Positions 49,630 to 59,819 of a stretch of DNA of 64,000 bases are shown here, one piece after another. The position numbers were made by a program, and so were the translations under genes. The notes beneath the pieces are model-generated. The model saw only the letters and a program-made list of their open reading frames with translations. It was not told the DNA's origin and searched no databases. The DNA lies in assembly GCA_023053575.1 (NCBI GenBank), contig JAKZAP010000009.1, positions 19,139,869 through 19,203,868 on the forward strand, read 5' to 3'. The DNA is from Branchinecta lynchi (Eukaryota; Arthropoda; Branchiopoda; Anostraca; Branchinectidae). Each line of letters begins with the position of its first letter. Position 1 is the stretch's first letter.

Positions 49630-50100
49630 TTAAGCCGCTTTCACACTGACGCATTGTTGCAATGCGTTGCGTAAGCATTCACCGTGCTTAGCGCACAGAT
49701 TGCGTAGCGTATCTTTCACACCTATGCGAGAAGATTCACGCTGGACCGGTTTTTTCGTTTTCCTTCCTCCGTTTCTCCAGCTGAATTTTCGTTTCTTTCA
49801 TCATTAGCAAGTTTTTCTTCATCATTAGCAGGTTTCCTCCAGTTCTTCTTTACAAACTTCTTATATTCACTGAAAAGTCAGATGCCTACGCGTCGACACA
49901 ACATTGCGTTCATTGTTGCGTTGCGCACATGCTCATCGTGCCATTCTACCTGACCTTGAGACTATAGCAAATAGCAGGCCTAATACGCGACAGAGTCAGA
50001 GGGACGCTGATTCCCAGAGACTAGAAAGACCACCCGTAAACTCGACAGATCGTTACCTGAAATCTTTTGTACCTTATTTTACCCAATATCTTAATTCTAG
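49630..50100. other. 'GCGTTGCG'-rich element, left part
   Basis: AAGCCGCTTTCACACTGACGC at 49632 is an imperfect inverse of the sequence after the minisatellite (50899-50937, GTGTGAAAG...GGAAAGCAGCTT). This suggests a transposon of about 1.3 kb that contains the 50101-50548 MITE and the minisatellite. Confidence 0.4.
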
Positions 50101-50548
50101 TTAAAGGACACCTGAACAATGAAACCATACTTGAACACACCATGGAGAATGCATTTACAGACATGGCCACGGGCAGCATTCTTCTCCTGAGCGTGACGTT
50201 TTCGAAATAGGAATGTTCGTTTCTGGAGGTTTGCACATGCAGACTCCAAGACAAAAAGCGCAATTCATTCAAATCTTGTACAGAGCTGGCCGGATCGTAC
50301 TGGAATTTCTTCTAGATATACGTTTCGGCTTAGCTTGTTAACAAATATTCCAGAAGAAGGGTTGATTGGACACATTTGTTCATTTCCAAAATTTGTCGGC
50401 ATTGAAATAAGGACAGATGCAAAATGGAGCAAAAATCATAGCTTCGAAACACAATTTCGTATTTGGATTGGGTTTTCTGCAGGCAATGTTAACGGAAGTC
50501 ATACAGATAGGGATGATACTTGGTACTCTTCGTTCAGGTGTCCTTTAA
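50101..50548 (+). mobile_element. piggyBac-type MITE family E, complete
   Basis: Flanked by TTAA on both sides (50101-50104, 50545-50548), with 13-bp inverted ends AGGACACCTGAAC/GTTCAGGTGTCCT. TTAA duplications are the hallmark of piggyBac insertions. 440 bp, no transposase. Confidence 0.8.
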
Positions 50549-50716
50549 GTCAAATTATATTTTCAAGTTGTACGTGTAGATGAAATGTCTACTTATGTAA
50601 TTGTCATACGTTATTTGCGTGAATGACGATCCAGTGCTAGCGTGGATAATACAAGCTATTAAGGAAATAAAGTACATTATTATTATTATTATATTATTCG
50701 TCTGCGTAAGCTCTGC

Positions 50717-50884
50717 GTTGCGTCGCAGAGGTTGCGACGCAGAGGTTGCGACGCAGAGGTTGCGACGCAGAGGTTGCGACGCAGAGGTTGCGACGCAGAG
50801 GTTGCGACGCAGAGGTTGCGACGCAGAGGTTGCGACGCAGAGGTTGCGACGCAGAGGTTGCGACGCAGAGGTTGCGACGCAGAG
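50717..50884 (+). repeat. 14-bp minisatellite, 12 units
   Basis: GTTGCGACGCAGAG repeated 11 times without change from 50731, preceded by one variant GTTGCGTCGCAGAG. Open in several frames on both strands only because 14 bp has no stop. Confidence 0.95.
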
Positions 50885-51214
50885 GTTGCGTAGCTCCGTG
50901 TGAAAGACTCAACGCGCCAATGGGAAAGCAGCTTTATAGTCGTTGCTGAAATTGTAAAACAGGATAAACATCGGACTCTTTTAGTATGACAAACAAAAAC
51001 GTCTTGCAAAGCTGTATTACGGATAGTATTAGGATATTAAATATCAAAATTGACTCCGTAATCTGAAATAATGCGGGCTGAGAAAAGCAACTCCATATTT
51101 GGTAATAATTCAAGCCTCGGGACGATGGAAGTAGCCTTATCAGTTTCCTGTTGTCGAACATCCTTTTCCTGAGTTTTCAGGCGCGTTTGATCAGGACTTT
51201 GGTTTAACCTTTTA

Positions 51215-51560
51215 CATGTAGCGAGTGCGGTTAGTGGAACTTTAAAGGTTAGGGCTTGGCAGTAAGAAAAATAGGAATCTGACGTGAAGCCTAAAACTAG
51301 CAGACGATCTTAAGTGTTTAAGATAGACAGATGTTCTTGAGTGCTGATACAGAGAAGACTTTTATTAACTAGAAGAAGGAATTAAAGTAAGTGTCAAAGA
51401 AAAAGAATCGACCTCCCTAAACGAAAGACTACGATCCCTATACGCTTTCGAGTTGAATATTATCCGCCAATCACACGCTACCTTGTAATGTCCTTAAGAT
51501 GGGCATAGATTAAGAAGAGTAACAACCCCATCGGTTAGCAACAAACATCTCATCGGTTCA
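51215..51560 (+). repeat. Dispersed repeat shared with 14385-14770
   Basis: See the other copy; GAACTTTAAAGGTTAGGG and AAACGAAAGACTACGATCCC are shared. Confidence 0.5.
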
Positions 51561-51724
51561 GCTGTCTTTGATCTTAGCTCAAAGGTGTTACTTGCTCGGT
51601 GTCCCCTTTCTTGGGACCGGATGGTGGCTGATATACTGTATACAGTTGTGTACGCAGGGTTGCCATATGTCGAACGATAGTTTATTATTGATAATTTTGC
51701 TCTTCGGTTGTTCAAGAAGTTTCT

Positions 51725-52190
51725 AGATCAATCCGTACCGCCTATGGGCGCATCGTCCCCAACCGGGGGCGCTATAATCGCAAAGCTTTGGGAAAATTGT
51801 ACAGCACCTTCTGCGCTCCTTCTATACTATTTCGTTCTGGTGTCACTCATGTTGTGCGAAAGAAGGACATAAAAAAGATGAGATCATGTTATTTTAAATA
51901 TGCAAAGCCCCTGCTCCACTTGTCGAAATTATTCCATAACCATACTTCGACGGAGATGTTGAAAATTCAAGATGCAAGTGTTACCCTTTTGGATGTTTCT
52001 TCGTCGCTATAAAAAATCATTGACAACAGAACCCAACCAGCGCACGACCTTCTACACTGCTTCCTGGCCGACGATTGAAATTAAGTGTCTTTTTGTGTAT
52101 GTTTATGTGTTTTATTTATTTTCTTCATTTACTCCGCTTTCTGAAAACGGCGGGTTATAAATAAATTACTTACTTACTTACTTACTTAGT
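51725..52190 (+). pseudogene. LINE ORF2 C-terminal fragment with 3' UTR
   Basis: Encodes KALGKLYSTFCAPSILF and VVRKKDIKKMRSCYFKYAKP, parallel to KALSKLYSSF...VLKKKDLHSLRSCYYRYAK in the RT copy at 22930-23881, then IQDASVTLLDVSSSL, a stop, and HCFLADD. Ends at 52148-52187 in GGGTTATAAATAAATTACTTAC repeats (CTTA tail). RT motifs are missing. Confidence 0.7.
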
Positions 52191-52465
52191 GTAAATTGTC
52201 ACTCTATTTTGTTTTCGTCACTCTTGTCCTACATAAAATCACTCTATTTCAGAAAGTGACCAAATGTGTCATTTTTGCAGCAGGGATTCAGACAAGAACT
52301 GACTATTTCAATTTTTTTTTTCATGAAAGTAAAATTAAGTGTAATTTTCACAGAGGTGATTCCGACCAAAAGTTCATGATAAATAAATTTCACTCCCAAT
52401 TCACTCTCTGTTTTGGACTAAAAGTCACTCTCTAAATTTTTTGATGTGGCAACCCTGTGTGTACG
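52190..52465. mobile_element. MITE-like element with 'TGTGGCAACCCTG' end
   Basis: Shares 'GTGACTTTTGGTC', 'GGGAGTGAAATTT' and 'GATTCCGACC' blocks, in either orientation, with 55155-55500 and 57440-57735. Probably a nonautonomous DNA transposon. Confidence 0.45.
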
Positions 52466-52539
52466 ACCGTGATTAAGTCCAAAAATGATTAAGTCCAAAA
52501 GAGAACCATGAGAATCATTCTGGGTGATCATAATATTAC

Positions 52540-52895
52540 ATAGGAAGAGGCTCTCATTAAACTTCGCATTCCTAAATTATCTGTACGTAGAAATACTCTT
52601 TAAAACAAATTTGGAGCTAAGATAACGTGTTGTCCCCAGATGACCCATCTATTCCCCCCTCCCCTCCCGTCTTCCGTGCGTCGGTTCGAGAGGAATACTG
52701 GCAATAAGTTTTCCCCATATCCCGCCAATTCTTCTACCCAATGTTTACGTAGTTTCATTCCATCATTTATTTCTGATAATTTCTTGTAAGTGTATTAGTG
52801 AATTTGTTTCTTGTGTGTCTGTGTATTTTGTAAATTTGTATTCCTTTTCTAGCTTTTAGCTATTCGGATTAAACTTGATTGATTGATTGAATAAG
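52540..52895 (+). mobile_element. LINE 3' end (GATT-tailed family)
   Basis: Ends AAACTTGATTGATTGATTGA; body matches 46400-46690. Confidence 0.65.
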
Positions 52896-53099
52896 TTCTA
52901 TTATTTAATTTTATGTTCTGGCCACCGAGCCTGCTCTCTGCCATGAAGCTATGTAAAAGTACTTGTTTTCATTATTTGAAATTAAATGAGCCAGAACCTG
53001 GACAAAGAAGGTCCTGCTTCAAGACTAACAGACGGTGCAAATCTCGTGCACGCTAAACTTGTACACACGATACCCATGTAAGCAACCCCTTGACACCGG

Positions 53100-53600
53100 C
53101 AAACCCCACGCGGACCCTAAAAACTAGCGGATGATTATAGTTTTAGTTTTATTTTAAAATGCATCTACCTCAAAATATTTTGAAGTTGTGGATCCAGGCT
53201 AGAGCTAATTCCCTCCCCCTGTTTGGTAGATTTAGAGTTTTTGATTGGCATAGGACTGGTCCAGATGTCAGGTATAATTGCCAACTCTGCAAAGCAGGGG
53301 TAGAGGAAAATATGGACCACTTTCTCAATCGATGCCAGGAGCTTTCGGAGTTAAGGGGATCTTATTTTGAAGGGAGTGTTTTGCTTCTTCCGGGTATCCT
53401 GAATAGCACTTCGGAAAGGGTTATAAAAAAGGTGTGCGAATTTATTGACGGAGCGCTGAAGCTAAGAGCGATTAAGCTTAGTAGGGAGGCTTCATAGCCG
53501 TTGGACAATATTGTTGTTGTCTTCTTTTGTAATGTGTATTATTGTTGTCTTATGGATATGGCCCCTGGGCTTTTAAATACACTTATTATTATGTAAAACA
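53100..53600 (+). pseudogene. LINE ORF2 C-terminus
   Basis: Open frame 53159-53497 encodes WIQARANSLPLFGR, then the knuckle CQLCKAGVEENMDHFLNRC and a stop. The 3' UTR reads ATATGGCCCCTGGGCTTTTA before an ATT tail. 5'-truncated. Confidence 0.7.
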
Positions 53601-53603
53601 GGG

Positions 53604-53935
53604 ATGGGTTAATAATTGATAATTACAGGTGTCCGATTTGTCTTGTTGGAGAGGACACTGTTGCCCACCTCTTAGGGCAGTGCCAGGAGTCTCATCTACC
53701 GGATCAGTTTGGGGGAGGGTTGCTCTTCCATGGTATATTGACATCGACTAAAGACAACGTTATTAAAACGGTGGTAGATCATATGAGTGGAAATTTAAAT
53801 AGAAGGTAGTTTATGTATGTGTCCTAGGAGCATTATGTTTTCAGTGTATTAATATATTTGTATGCCGTGTGTATAAAAATCTGTGTATGGCCCATTGAGG
53901 CTAAATAAACACTATTCTATTCTATGCGGAAAGGT
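53604..53935 (+). pseudogene. LINE ORF2 C-terminus (second copy)
   Basis: CPICLVGEDTVAHLLGQC knuckle at about 53630-53685, stop at 53807-53809, 3' UTR with TATGGCCCATTGAGGCTAAA and a CTATT tail near 53925. It follows the previous fragment directly. Confidence 0.65.
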
Positions 53936-54099
53936 TTTTCAAGAACATTGTTCTGACGAGCTTGTTTGGAGCACTTTTCGCGCCCTTTATCATTACTATT
54001 ATTTGATGGGATTTTTAACTCTGATCAGTTCGACTACTCAATGTTTCTTAGAGTTATTTAGAGGCGAAAGCCTTTTCTCTTGATTTGTATTATTATTAC

Positions 54100-54370
54100 G
54101 ACCCGGTGAAAAATTTATAGCCTGCGTAGTAGTATGGTAGTAGTACGAAAACGTTGCATGTAATACTATGTAATAGCAAATAATACTATCATTTAATGTG
54201 CCTCAGACCGATACAATCTTATGTAGTACTATCAAGTAGCATCATGTCTTGCCATAGTAGCATCCGGTCTTGCTAATAGTAGCATGTAGTAGTATGCAGT
54301 AACACAGTAGCCTTGAAGTAGAAGCATGTAGTAGCATCGTACTATTACTATTAGTATTAGTAAGTACTAT
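54100..54370. mobile_element. MITE family B copy
   Basis: Inverse core ATTTAATGTGCCTCAGACCG, many GTAGTA/TAGTAG motifs, and TAGTACGAAAACGTTGCATG arm. Confidence 0.6.
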
Positions 54371-54569
54371 TTTGAGATACATTTTTTCGTCGGGGAGGCC
54401 CATTTTCAACTAACTGTTGATAAAATAAATAATCTAAAAACAGTCTCAACATAATAAAACTATTGAGACGCTTTTCGAGAAAGGAGAAACTTGACGATCG
54501 GTCCCTTACTTCACATAATTTTGTCTATACAACCTTTCGTGTTTTATGGTACCCTAGTTTATGGGACTA

Positions 54570-54717
54570 CACTGTAAAAAAAAATCTTGCAGTATTTGCT
54601 ACTGGGATTAATCTTGTCTCTAAAAAGAAAACCTTATCTCTAATTCGGATTAATCTTGTCTCAGTAGCAAACAATGCAGTTAACTATAATCCTTATTCGG
54701 AGAATATTTTTACAGTG
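54570..54717. mobile_element. Hairpin MITE family F, copy 1
   Basis: 148 bp flanked by TA (54568-54569, 54718-54719), ends CACTGTAAAAA/TTTTTACAGTG. Internal inverted GCAGTATTTGCTACTGGGA-type arms. Copy 2 at 59074-59241. Confidence 0.75.
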
Positions 54718-54856
54718 TAGGTACATAGCTCATTCATTGCGGACAGGTTCTCCACCTCACCCGTAGCCGATGAAACAGGTTCCTACTGCTGCTACAGCTA
54801 CCAAATCCAAATCCTTAAACAATGTAGGTCTACATTTGCAAAACCCGAAGTAGTAC

Positions 54857-54952
54857 CTTCAGTTTTGGGATCGAAGTCGTCCTTGTATTCCTCATCACTG
54901 TTCGATTCTGGACTGGAGTCTCGTTCACTTCTCACTTGGGTCCCTGAATTTC
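54857..54952 (-). CDS. dnmt3-like: DNMT3-like gene, exon a (acidic linker)
   Basis: A 96-bp minus-strand exon: acceptor TTTTGCTTTACAG, donor GAAG|GTACTA. Two bases finish a codon, 31 codons follow, one base is left, which fits exon b (46183) exactly. The product NSGTQVRSERDSSPESNSDE and EEYKDDFDPKTE is an acidic, disordered linker with no fold. Assignment to this gene rests on strand, order, phase and its likeness to the linker before the ADD domain, so it is weaker than the ADD exons. Confidence 0.6.
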
Positions 54953-55154
54953 CTGTAAAGCAAAAAAAAAATAAGAGGTACATTTTTGGTCGATCAGCGA
55001 ACAATTAAAGTTGAGTCGAATCTGTCAAGTAACGTCAATTTTAACGAAAAATAATTTAAAGTCCGGAATTCCGCTTAAAGTTCAAAATTTAAAACGAACT
55101 GACTTTCCCTTATAGGTTTTTGTGCAACTTCAGCCAGCCAAAAGGCATCCCTAA

Positions 55155-55500
55155 CTAGGGTTGCCACATCGAAAAAAAAACTACGGAGTGACTTTTGGTC
55201 GAAAACAGAGTGATTTGGGAGTGAAATTTTGTTTTCATGAAAAAATTCTGGACTGAAAAAATCGAGGGGTTGCTCTCTCTCCGCCACCGGTGTACACCTC
55301 TGCACGGCACCGACACGGCACTGGCACGATACCGCCGGCCGCCGACAAATTTTCTGCAGATTACTATTCGCCATCTGGCGCCCAGTAACGAAGGTACTTG
55401 AACGAAAGAATTATCGAAGACATGCTGCAGAAGAAGAAGCAAAACTAGATATGAGGACGATGCTGTTAACCAAAAGCGCCAAGTAGCCACCCATGGTTTT
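55155..55500. mobile_element. 'GGTTGCCACAT' MITE copy
   Basis: AGGGTTGCCACATCG at 55157 is the inverse of the end at 52440-52455. Open frames on the minus strand (55075-55550) are repeat-derived. Confidence 0.4.
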
Positions 55501-55503
55501 GTG

Positions 55504-56334
55504 CTAGTGTTGGGCGATATTTGGATTTTTCGATATATCGATATTTTCACTTTCGATATTCGATCACTGATATTGATATTTGTTTACCATGCTTCGCTAC
55601 AGAGTAGGCTACGTCTCGTTTCGCCAAAATCTAAGAACAAAATTTTCGTTCAATAGCATCTTGGCTCATCTCAAACTCCGAATAAATAAGAAACGAATTT
55701 CGGAAAACATATTGCTCCGATTTCGGATACATGAGTGTAGGTTAGGTTGGATTTACAATAATTACGACTGAACAAGTATTGTTTTCGATATCGATATTTA
55801 CGTTTCGGTATCGATGTTTTGTCCGATATATCGGTCTATCGATATCCGATACATCGTATCTTGGATCATCTCAAACTCCGCATAAATAAGAAATGAATTA
55901 CGAATGAACAAATATCATCAATATCGATATCTACGTTTCGATATAGATATTTTGTCCGATATATCGGTCTATCGATATCTGATATATCGGATATTGGATC
56001 ATCTCAAACTCCGAATAAATCAGAAATGAACTACGAATGAACAAATATCGTTTTCGATCTGGATATTTACGTTTCGATATTAATATTTGGTCCGATATAT
56101 CGGTCTATCGATATCGGATATATCGTATCATGGATCATCTCCGAATAAATAAGAAATGAATTACGGAAAACATATTGCTCTAATTTCGGATATATAACTG
56201 TAGGTTTAGGTTGGATTTTACAATAATTACGAATAAACAAATATCGTTTTTGATATCGATATTTACGTTTCGATTCGATATTTGGTACGATATATCGATA
56301 TATCTTATCGGTATCGAATATCGCCCAACACTAG
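55504..56334. mobile_element. 'CGATATATCG'-rich DNA transposon fragment
   Basis: Inverted ends CTAGTGTTGGGCGATAT (55504) and ATATCGCCCAACACTAG (to 56334). The interior has four or five ~190-bp degenerate units, each with dense CGATATATCGGTCTATCGAT palindromes and TTGGATCATCTCAAACTCCG. No transposase. Confidence 0.75.
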
Positions 56335-56587
56335 AGTCAGCTGCAGTATATTTTGCTTCTGGTGCAGGTGATTCAGGGGCGACCAACTTTTTTGTTTATC
56401 TTGGAAAAAGTCAGTTTCCCAATCAGACCCTCTGGGAGTACAATAGAGGTATGCTTATTTGAACGTTCGTTGACTTCGAACTTTGCCGTTTTCATGCTTT
56501 TGCTGTGGTTAAATATATGTACCAATTAGCCAAAGTAGGTAATTAAGAATTGACAAGATTGGTTTATAAATTCTCCTTTTATAGAGC
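56335..56587 (+). other. Possible exon of an unknown plus-strand gene
   Basis: CTTCTGGTGCAG then about 80 bp open (GDSGATNFFVYLGKSQFPNQ) and AGAG|GTATGC look like acceptor, coding stretch and donor. No family is recognised and no neighbour exon was found, so this may be chance. Confidence 0.2.
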
Positions 56588-56940
56588 CAAAACCATTCAT
56601 TAAAGTACTCATCTTAACGACAAAGTACAGAAAACACTTTCAACAAGTAACCATCGGTTTTGGCTGTTTAAAAACTTTTCAGAGACCCGTTGACTTGTAA
56701 AAAATTTACAGAACCGGTTTTCCTGATGGAAAAACTTCTCGCAGACAACCGTCGACAACGTGGTACACATCGAAGGTAGCAAAACACGGCAAGTGAGAGA
56801 ACCAGCGAGGTTTTGTTAGAGGGGTTAGAATATACCGCACGAAATGTGGGTCTCCGGGTTAAGAAATATATGTAGTGATTAAGGAAGTAGGTTGCGTTAG
56901 TGTTATCGGTAAGACAGGTCCTTTAAAGTGCACATCTTAA
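56588..56940. repeat. Dispersed repeat family D, copy 2
   Basis: Pair of 3715-4095 with the same block order. Confidence 0.6.
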
Positions 56941-57350
56941 CGAAAAAGTGAAAAAAAAAAAACGCTTTCGACCAAACGATAAATATTCATGATGCCCGAG
57001 GGCCATGATAATTTTTGCTTCAAGGGTATTGCTTACAAATGAATTCCTTAAAGTCCAAAAAATAGTTTGAGCAAAATATACATTTTCATGATCCCCATGA
57101 GCCCATCATCATTTTTGCCTCAAGGTTGTGCTTTCAGATGAATTTCTAGTGCCCTTAAAGTGCAAAAATAAAATACTTTTTACCAGATCATTCTCTTGAT
57201 TTCCAAGCGCGCATGATCATTCTTATTTCAAGGGTATTGCTTATAAATAAACACAAGAAACCCAAGAATTTGCATCCTAAATTTCATCCTCTGACCCAGC
57301 CTTGCAAGTACCATATGAGCTTCTAGCTCTTGTATTCAACCCAAGCTCAT
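56941..57350. repeat. Repeat tail ending in an inverted HINE-like head
   Basis: Three similar ~110-bp units with 'CATGATCCCCATGAGCCCATC' and 'AAGGGTATTGCTTA', ending CCATATGAGCTTCTAGCTCTTG (inverse of the Helentron-like head). The same unit type opens the element at 61515. Confidence 0.45.
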
Positions 57351-57439
57351 TGAACGTTGTAGACTTGCTTCACTCTTGGCCAATATCTGATGAAATTTGT
57401 TTTCATGTACCTCAGAAATCATGGATTATCCGAGGTTTT

Positions 57440-57735
57440 ATCGCAATTTTAATCTGAAGAAAAAAACCGGCTCGGCACCGCCACGGCACCGCGGCACGCG
57501 CCACTTGGTGTACACCATTTTTTGGGAGTGAGCAACCCCTCGAAAAAATGGGGAACGGCCACTTTTAGTCAGAATCAATGCTGCAAAAACTACAAATCTT
57601 AATTTAATGTCCTTGAAAAAACGTGAAATAGTCACTTCCGGTCGGAATCACTGCTGGAAAATTACACCTCTGGACGTATTTTGAAATAGAATGACCTATG
57701 TAGGATAATAGGGCGACATGTGGCAACCTGTGATT
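57440..57735. mobile_element. 'TGTGGCAACC' MITE copy
   Basis: GTGAGCAACCCCTCG, CACTTCCGGTCGGAATCACT and the end ACATGTGGCAACCTG relate it to 52190-52465 and 55155-55500. Confidence 0.45.
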
Positions 57736-57737
57736 TT

Positions 57738-58882
57738 GGTTGCGTTCCAGAACTTAAGGATTGTAACAAGTGTTAACTTTTTGCGTTCCAGGTTCTCTTT
57801 GGGAAGTTGCTCCGCCCACCTACGACTTCCGTTCTAGAGCTTAAAGATTGTTAACTATTTTGTAACGATAATCGGTGAGCCAGCGTTTCCACTTCGAGGG
57901 ATTTATCCCTTTTTGAGGGATTTCCAGGCCTTGCTCGGGATTTTTTTTCTAAGGAGGGATAAGGGATTTTTTAGGGATAATTGAGATATTTCGGGATTTT
58001 TAATATAAGAATGGAGATTTTTTTAATTTTTTAGTCTCAAGTTAAAAATCCGTAAACTTCACAATAACTATATGGGCACTTATGTAGGATGTTTTCGCTT
58101 GTCTCCTCATTCTACTATTTTTGTTTTTGCCTAGATATTTGGCAAACATGTCGAAGTTTTCTTCTGTTTTTTCTTACTCTCGATATTTTTAGCTTGCCCG
58201 AGTTACATAAGTTACGAACAGTGAATTTCGCCCGTAAACCACCTGGTTCTAGTAATTTAGTTATACGAAGAGATGTTCTTGTCGTAGGCTACGTTACGAG
58301 ACAATCGTATGTTCAGAGATTGTTAAAATGAAAGATTTATGTTTGGATCTTGCCAGAATGACAAATCATGAATTTTACCCTGTGAAATTTTGCAGAAAAA
58401 AAAGGCGGATTTGAAAATTTTCGCCTGCGGCGCTCAGTTTTAAATTCTCTTGCGTGCAGTCGTCAAAAGCTAACTCAAGCTGGGTTTTAACCAGCGAATG
58501 CTGAAATGAGGGCATGCTTGATTTTGGTGTTTATATTTCTTGAAATTTGTAGAATTTTAAGTATACTGTTTATAGCCGGTAGCCTTAACGGGAACTATAC
58601 AGACACATATTTGCAGTTCGCCCCCCCCCCCCCTTCTGACACAAACACATGCGGTCGTAATTATCGGATATTGCAGACGCAGGAGAGGGATTTATCAAGG
58701 GATTATTCTTTGAAGAAAAAGGGATTTTTAGGGATTTTTCTACCTGAATTTGGGATTTTTCAAAAACAGAAGTGGAAACACTGCGGTGAGCATCGTTGGG
58801 AAAAATTAACGATCGTTAAAGCTGCTGTTAGCTCCATAAAGTTGACGACTGTTGACAATTGTTAAGTTTCTGGAACGCAACC
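57738..58882. mobile_element. TIR transposon (GGTTGCGTTCCAGAA ends) hosting a hAT element
   Basis: Inverted ends GGTTGCGTTCCAGAACTTAA and TTAAGTTTCTGGAACGCAACC. Without the nested 57881-58783 element it would be about 235 bp, i.e. a MITE. Confidence 0.7.
57881..58783. mobile_element. Nonautonomous hAT element, 903 bp
   Basis: Ends CAGCGTTTCCACTTC and GAAGTGGAAACACTG, flanked by an exact 8-bp duplication CGGTGAGC (57873-57880, 58784-58791), the hAT signature. The interior is rich in GGGATTTTT. No transposase frame. Confidence 0.88.
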
Positions 58883-59073
58883 CTTGTGTCTATCTAACAG
58901 CTTTCGCGTTCAAGCTTTTTCTACACTGCCAGAAGTTACGAAACGTTTACTCAGGGAAGTGCAGTTTCACTGATACGAGCAACACTAAAGCTGCAGTTAC
59001 AGACTATTTTCATGAACGATTAAAATTGTGATTGGTGCCCGGAAGGAAATGTCCCCCGCCTAAACTGACCCAC

Positions 59074-59241
59074 AGTGTAAAAAAAAATCTTGGCAGTATT
59101 TGCTACTGGGATTAATCTTTTCTCTAAAAAGATAATCTTATCTCTAATTCGGATTAATCTTATCTCTGTAAAAATAAGATTAATCCCAGTAGCAAATACT
59201 GCAGTTAACCTTATCCTTACTCGGAGAAACTTTTTACAGCG
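59074..59241. mobile_element. Hairpin MITE family F, copy 2
   Basis: CAGTGTAAAAAAAAATCTTG...TTTTTACAGCG with arms GCAGTATTTGCTACTGGGAT / ATCCCAGTAGCAAATACTGC. Confidence 0.7.
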
Positions 59242-59261
59242 CAGGCAAAGTTAAACAGACT

Positions 59262-59474
59262 TCAAACCGATTTCAGGTTAGTTTCTTCCTCGGATCGACT
59301 GGAATTTCGGACTCGGGGTATAGCACTTGTAATGGTACATATAATTTTTTCAGGCTCTCCTTCAGTTCGAACGTACAATACTCGTTGTCCTTCCAGTAAG
59401 CTTCCTATGCCTTTAATTATTTCTGAGCGATCAAGATTTTCCCCTAAAAATATTATTACTAAATATTGCAACAA
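59262..59474 (-). other. Open frame of 70 codons, possible exon
   Basis: Minus-strand frame with a fair acceptor (ATATTTTTAG) before GENLDRSEIIKGIGSLLEGQ. No family is recognised and the donor is unclear. It could be an upstream exon of the DNMT3-like gene or a chance frame. Confidence 0.22.
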
Positions 59475-59819
59475 ATATGAATCTTGTTTTAATCAGAGTC
59501 TGTCGCTCATAACAATAAAAAAATAAAATTAAAGCTGTATTTATTGACGAATATTAGTTTGTGAGTAGCTCCCGGCCGTTCCGCTATCGGATAAATAATA
59601 ATAATAATTATAAAAATACAAACTTTTGGTGTATATTTTTTGGTGTGAGATAGAGTGAGAAGTGTGATGGCATCCGTTTCTTCTGGGTTTGTTTGTGTAT
59701 CCCGTTTGTCGCCCGGCTTTCGAGCCAGTCTCCCTGATGGGGATGTTATGTAAACAGTGTTAAATATGTACATTTAAATAATAAAGAACTTGAACTTTGA
59801 ATGATTTCAGCTAAGGCTC

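Noticed and set aside
50689..51009. Open frames of repeated SQPLRRNLCVAT / RRRGCDAEVATQRL on both strands
   Set aside because: Translation of a 14-bp minisatellite; open in many frames for arithmetic reasons.
59262..59474. PWWP exon of the DNMT3-like gene
   Set aside because: The frame has a fair acceptor, but its residues do not match a PWWP domain and the donor is poor.
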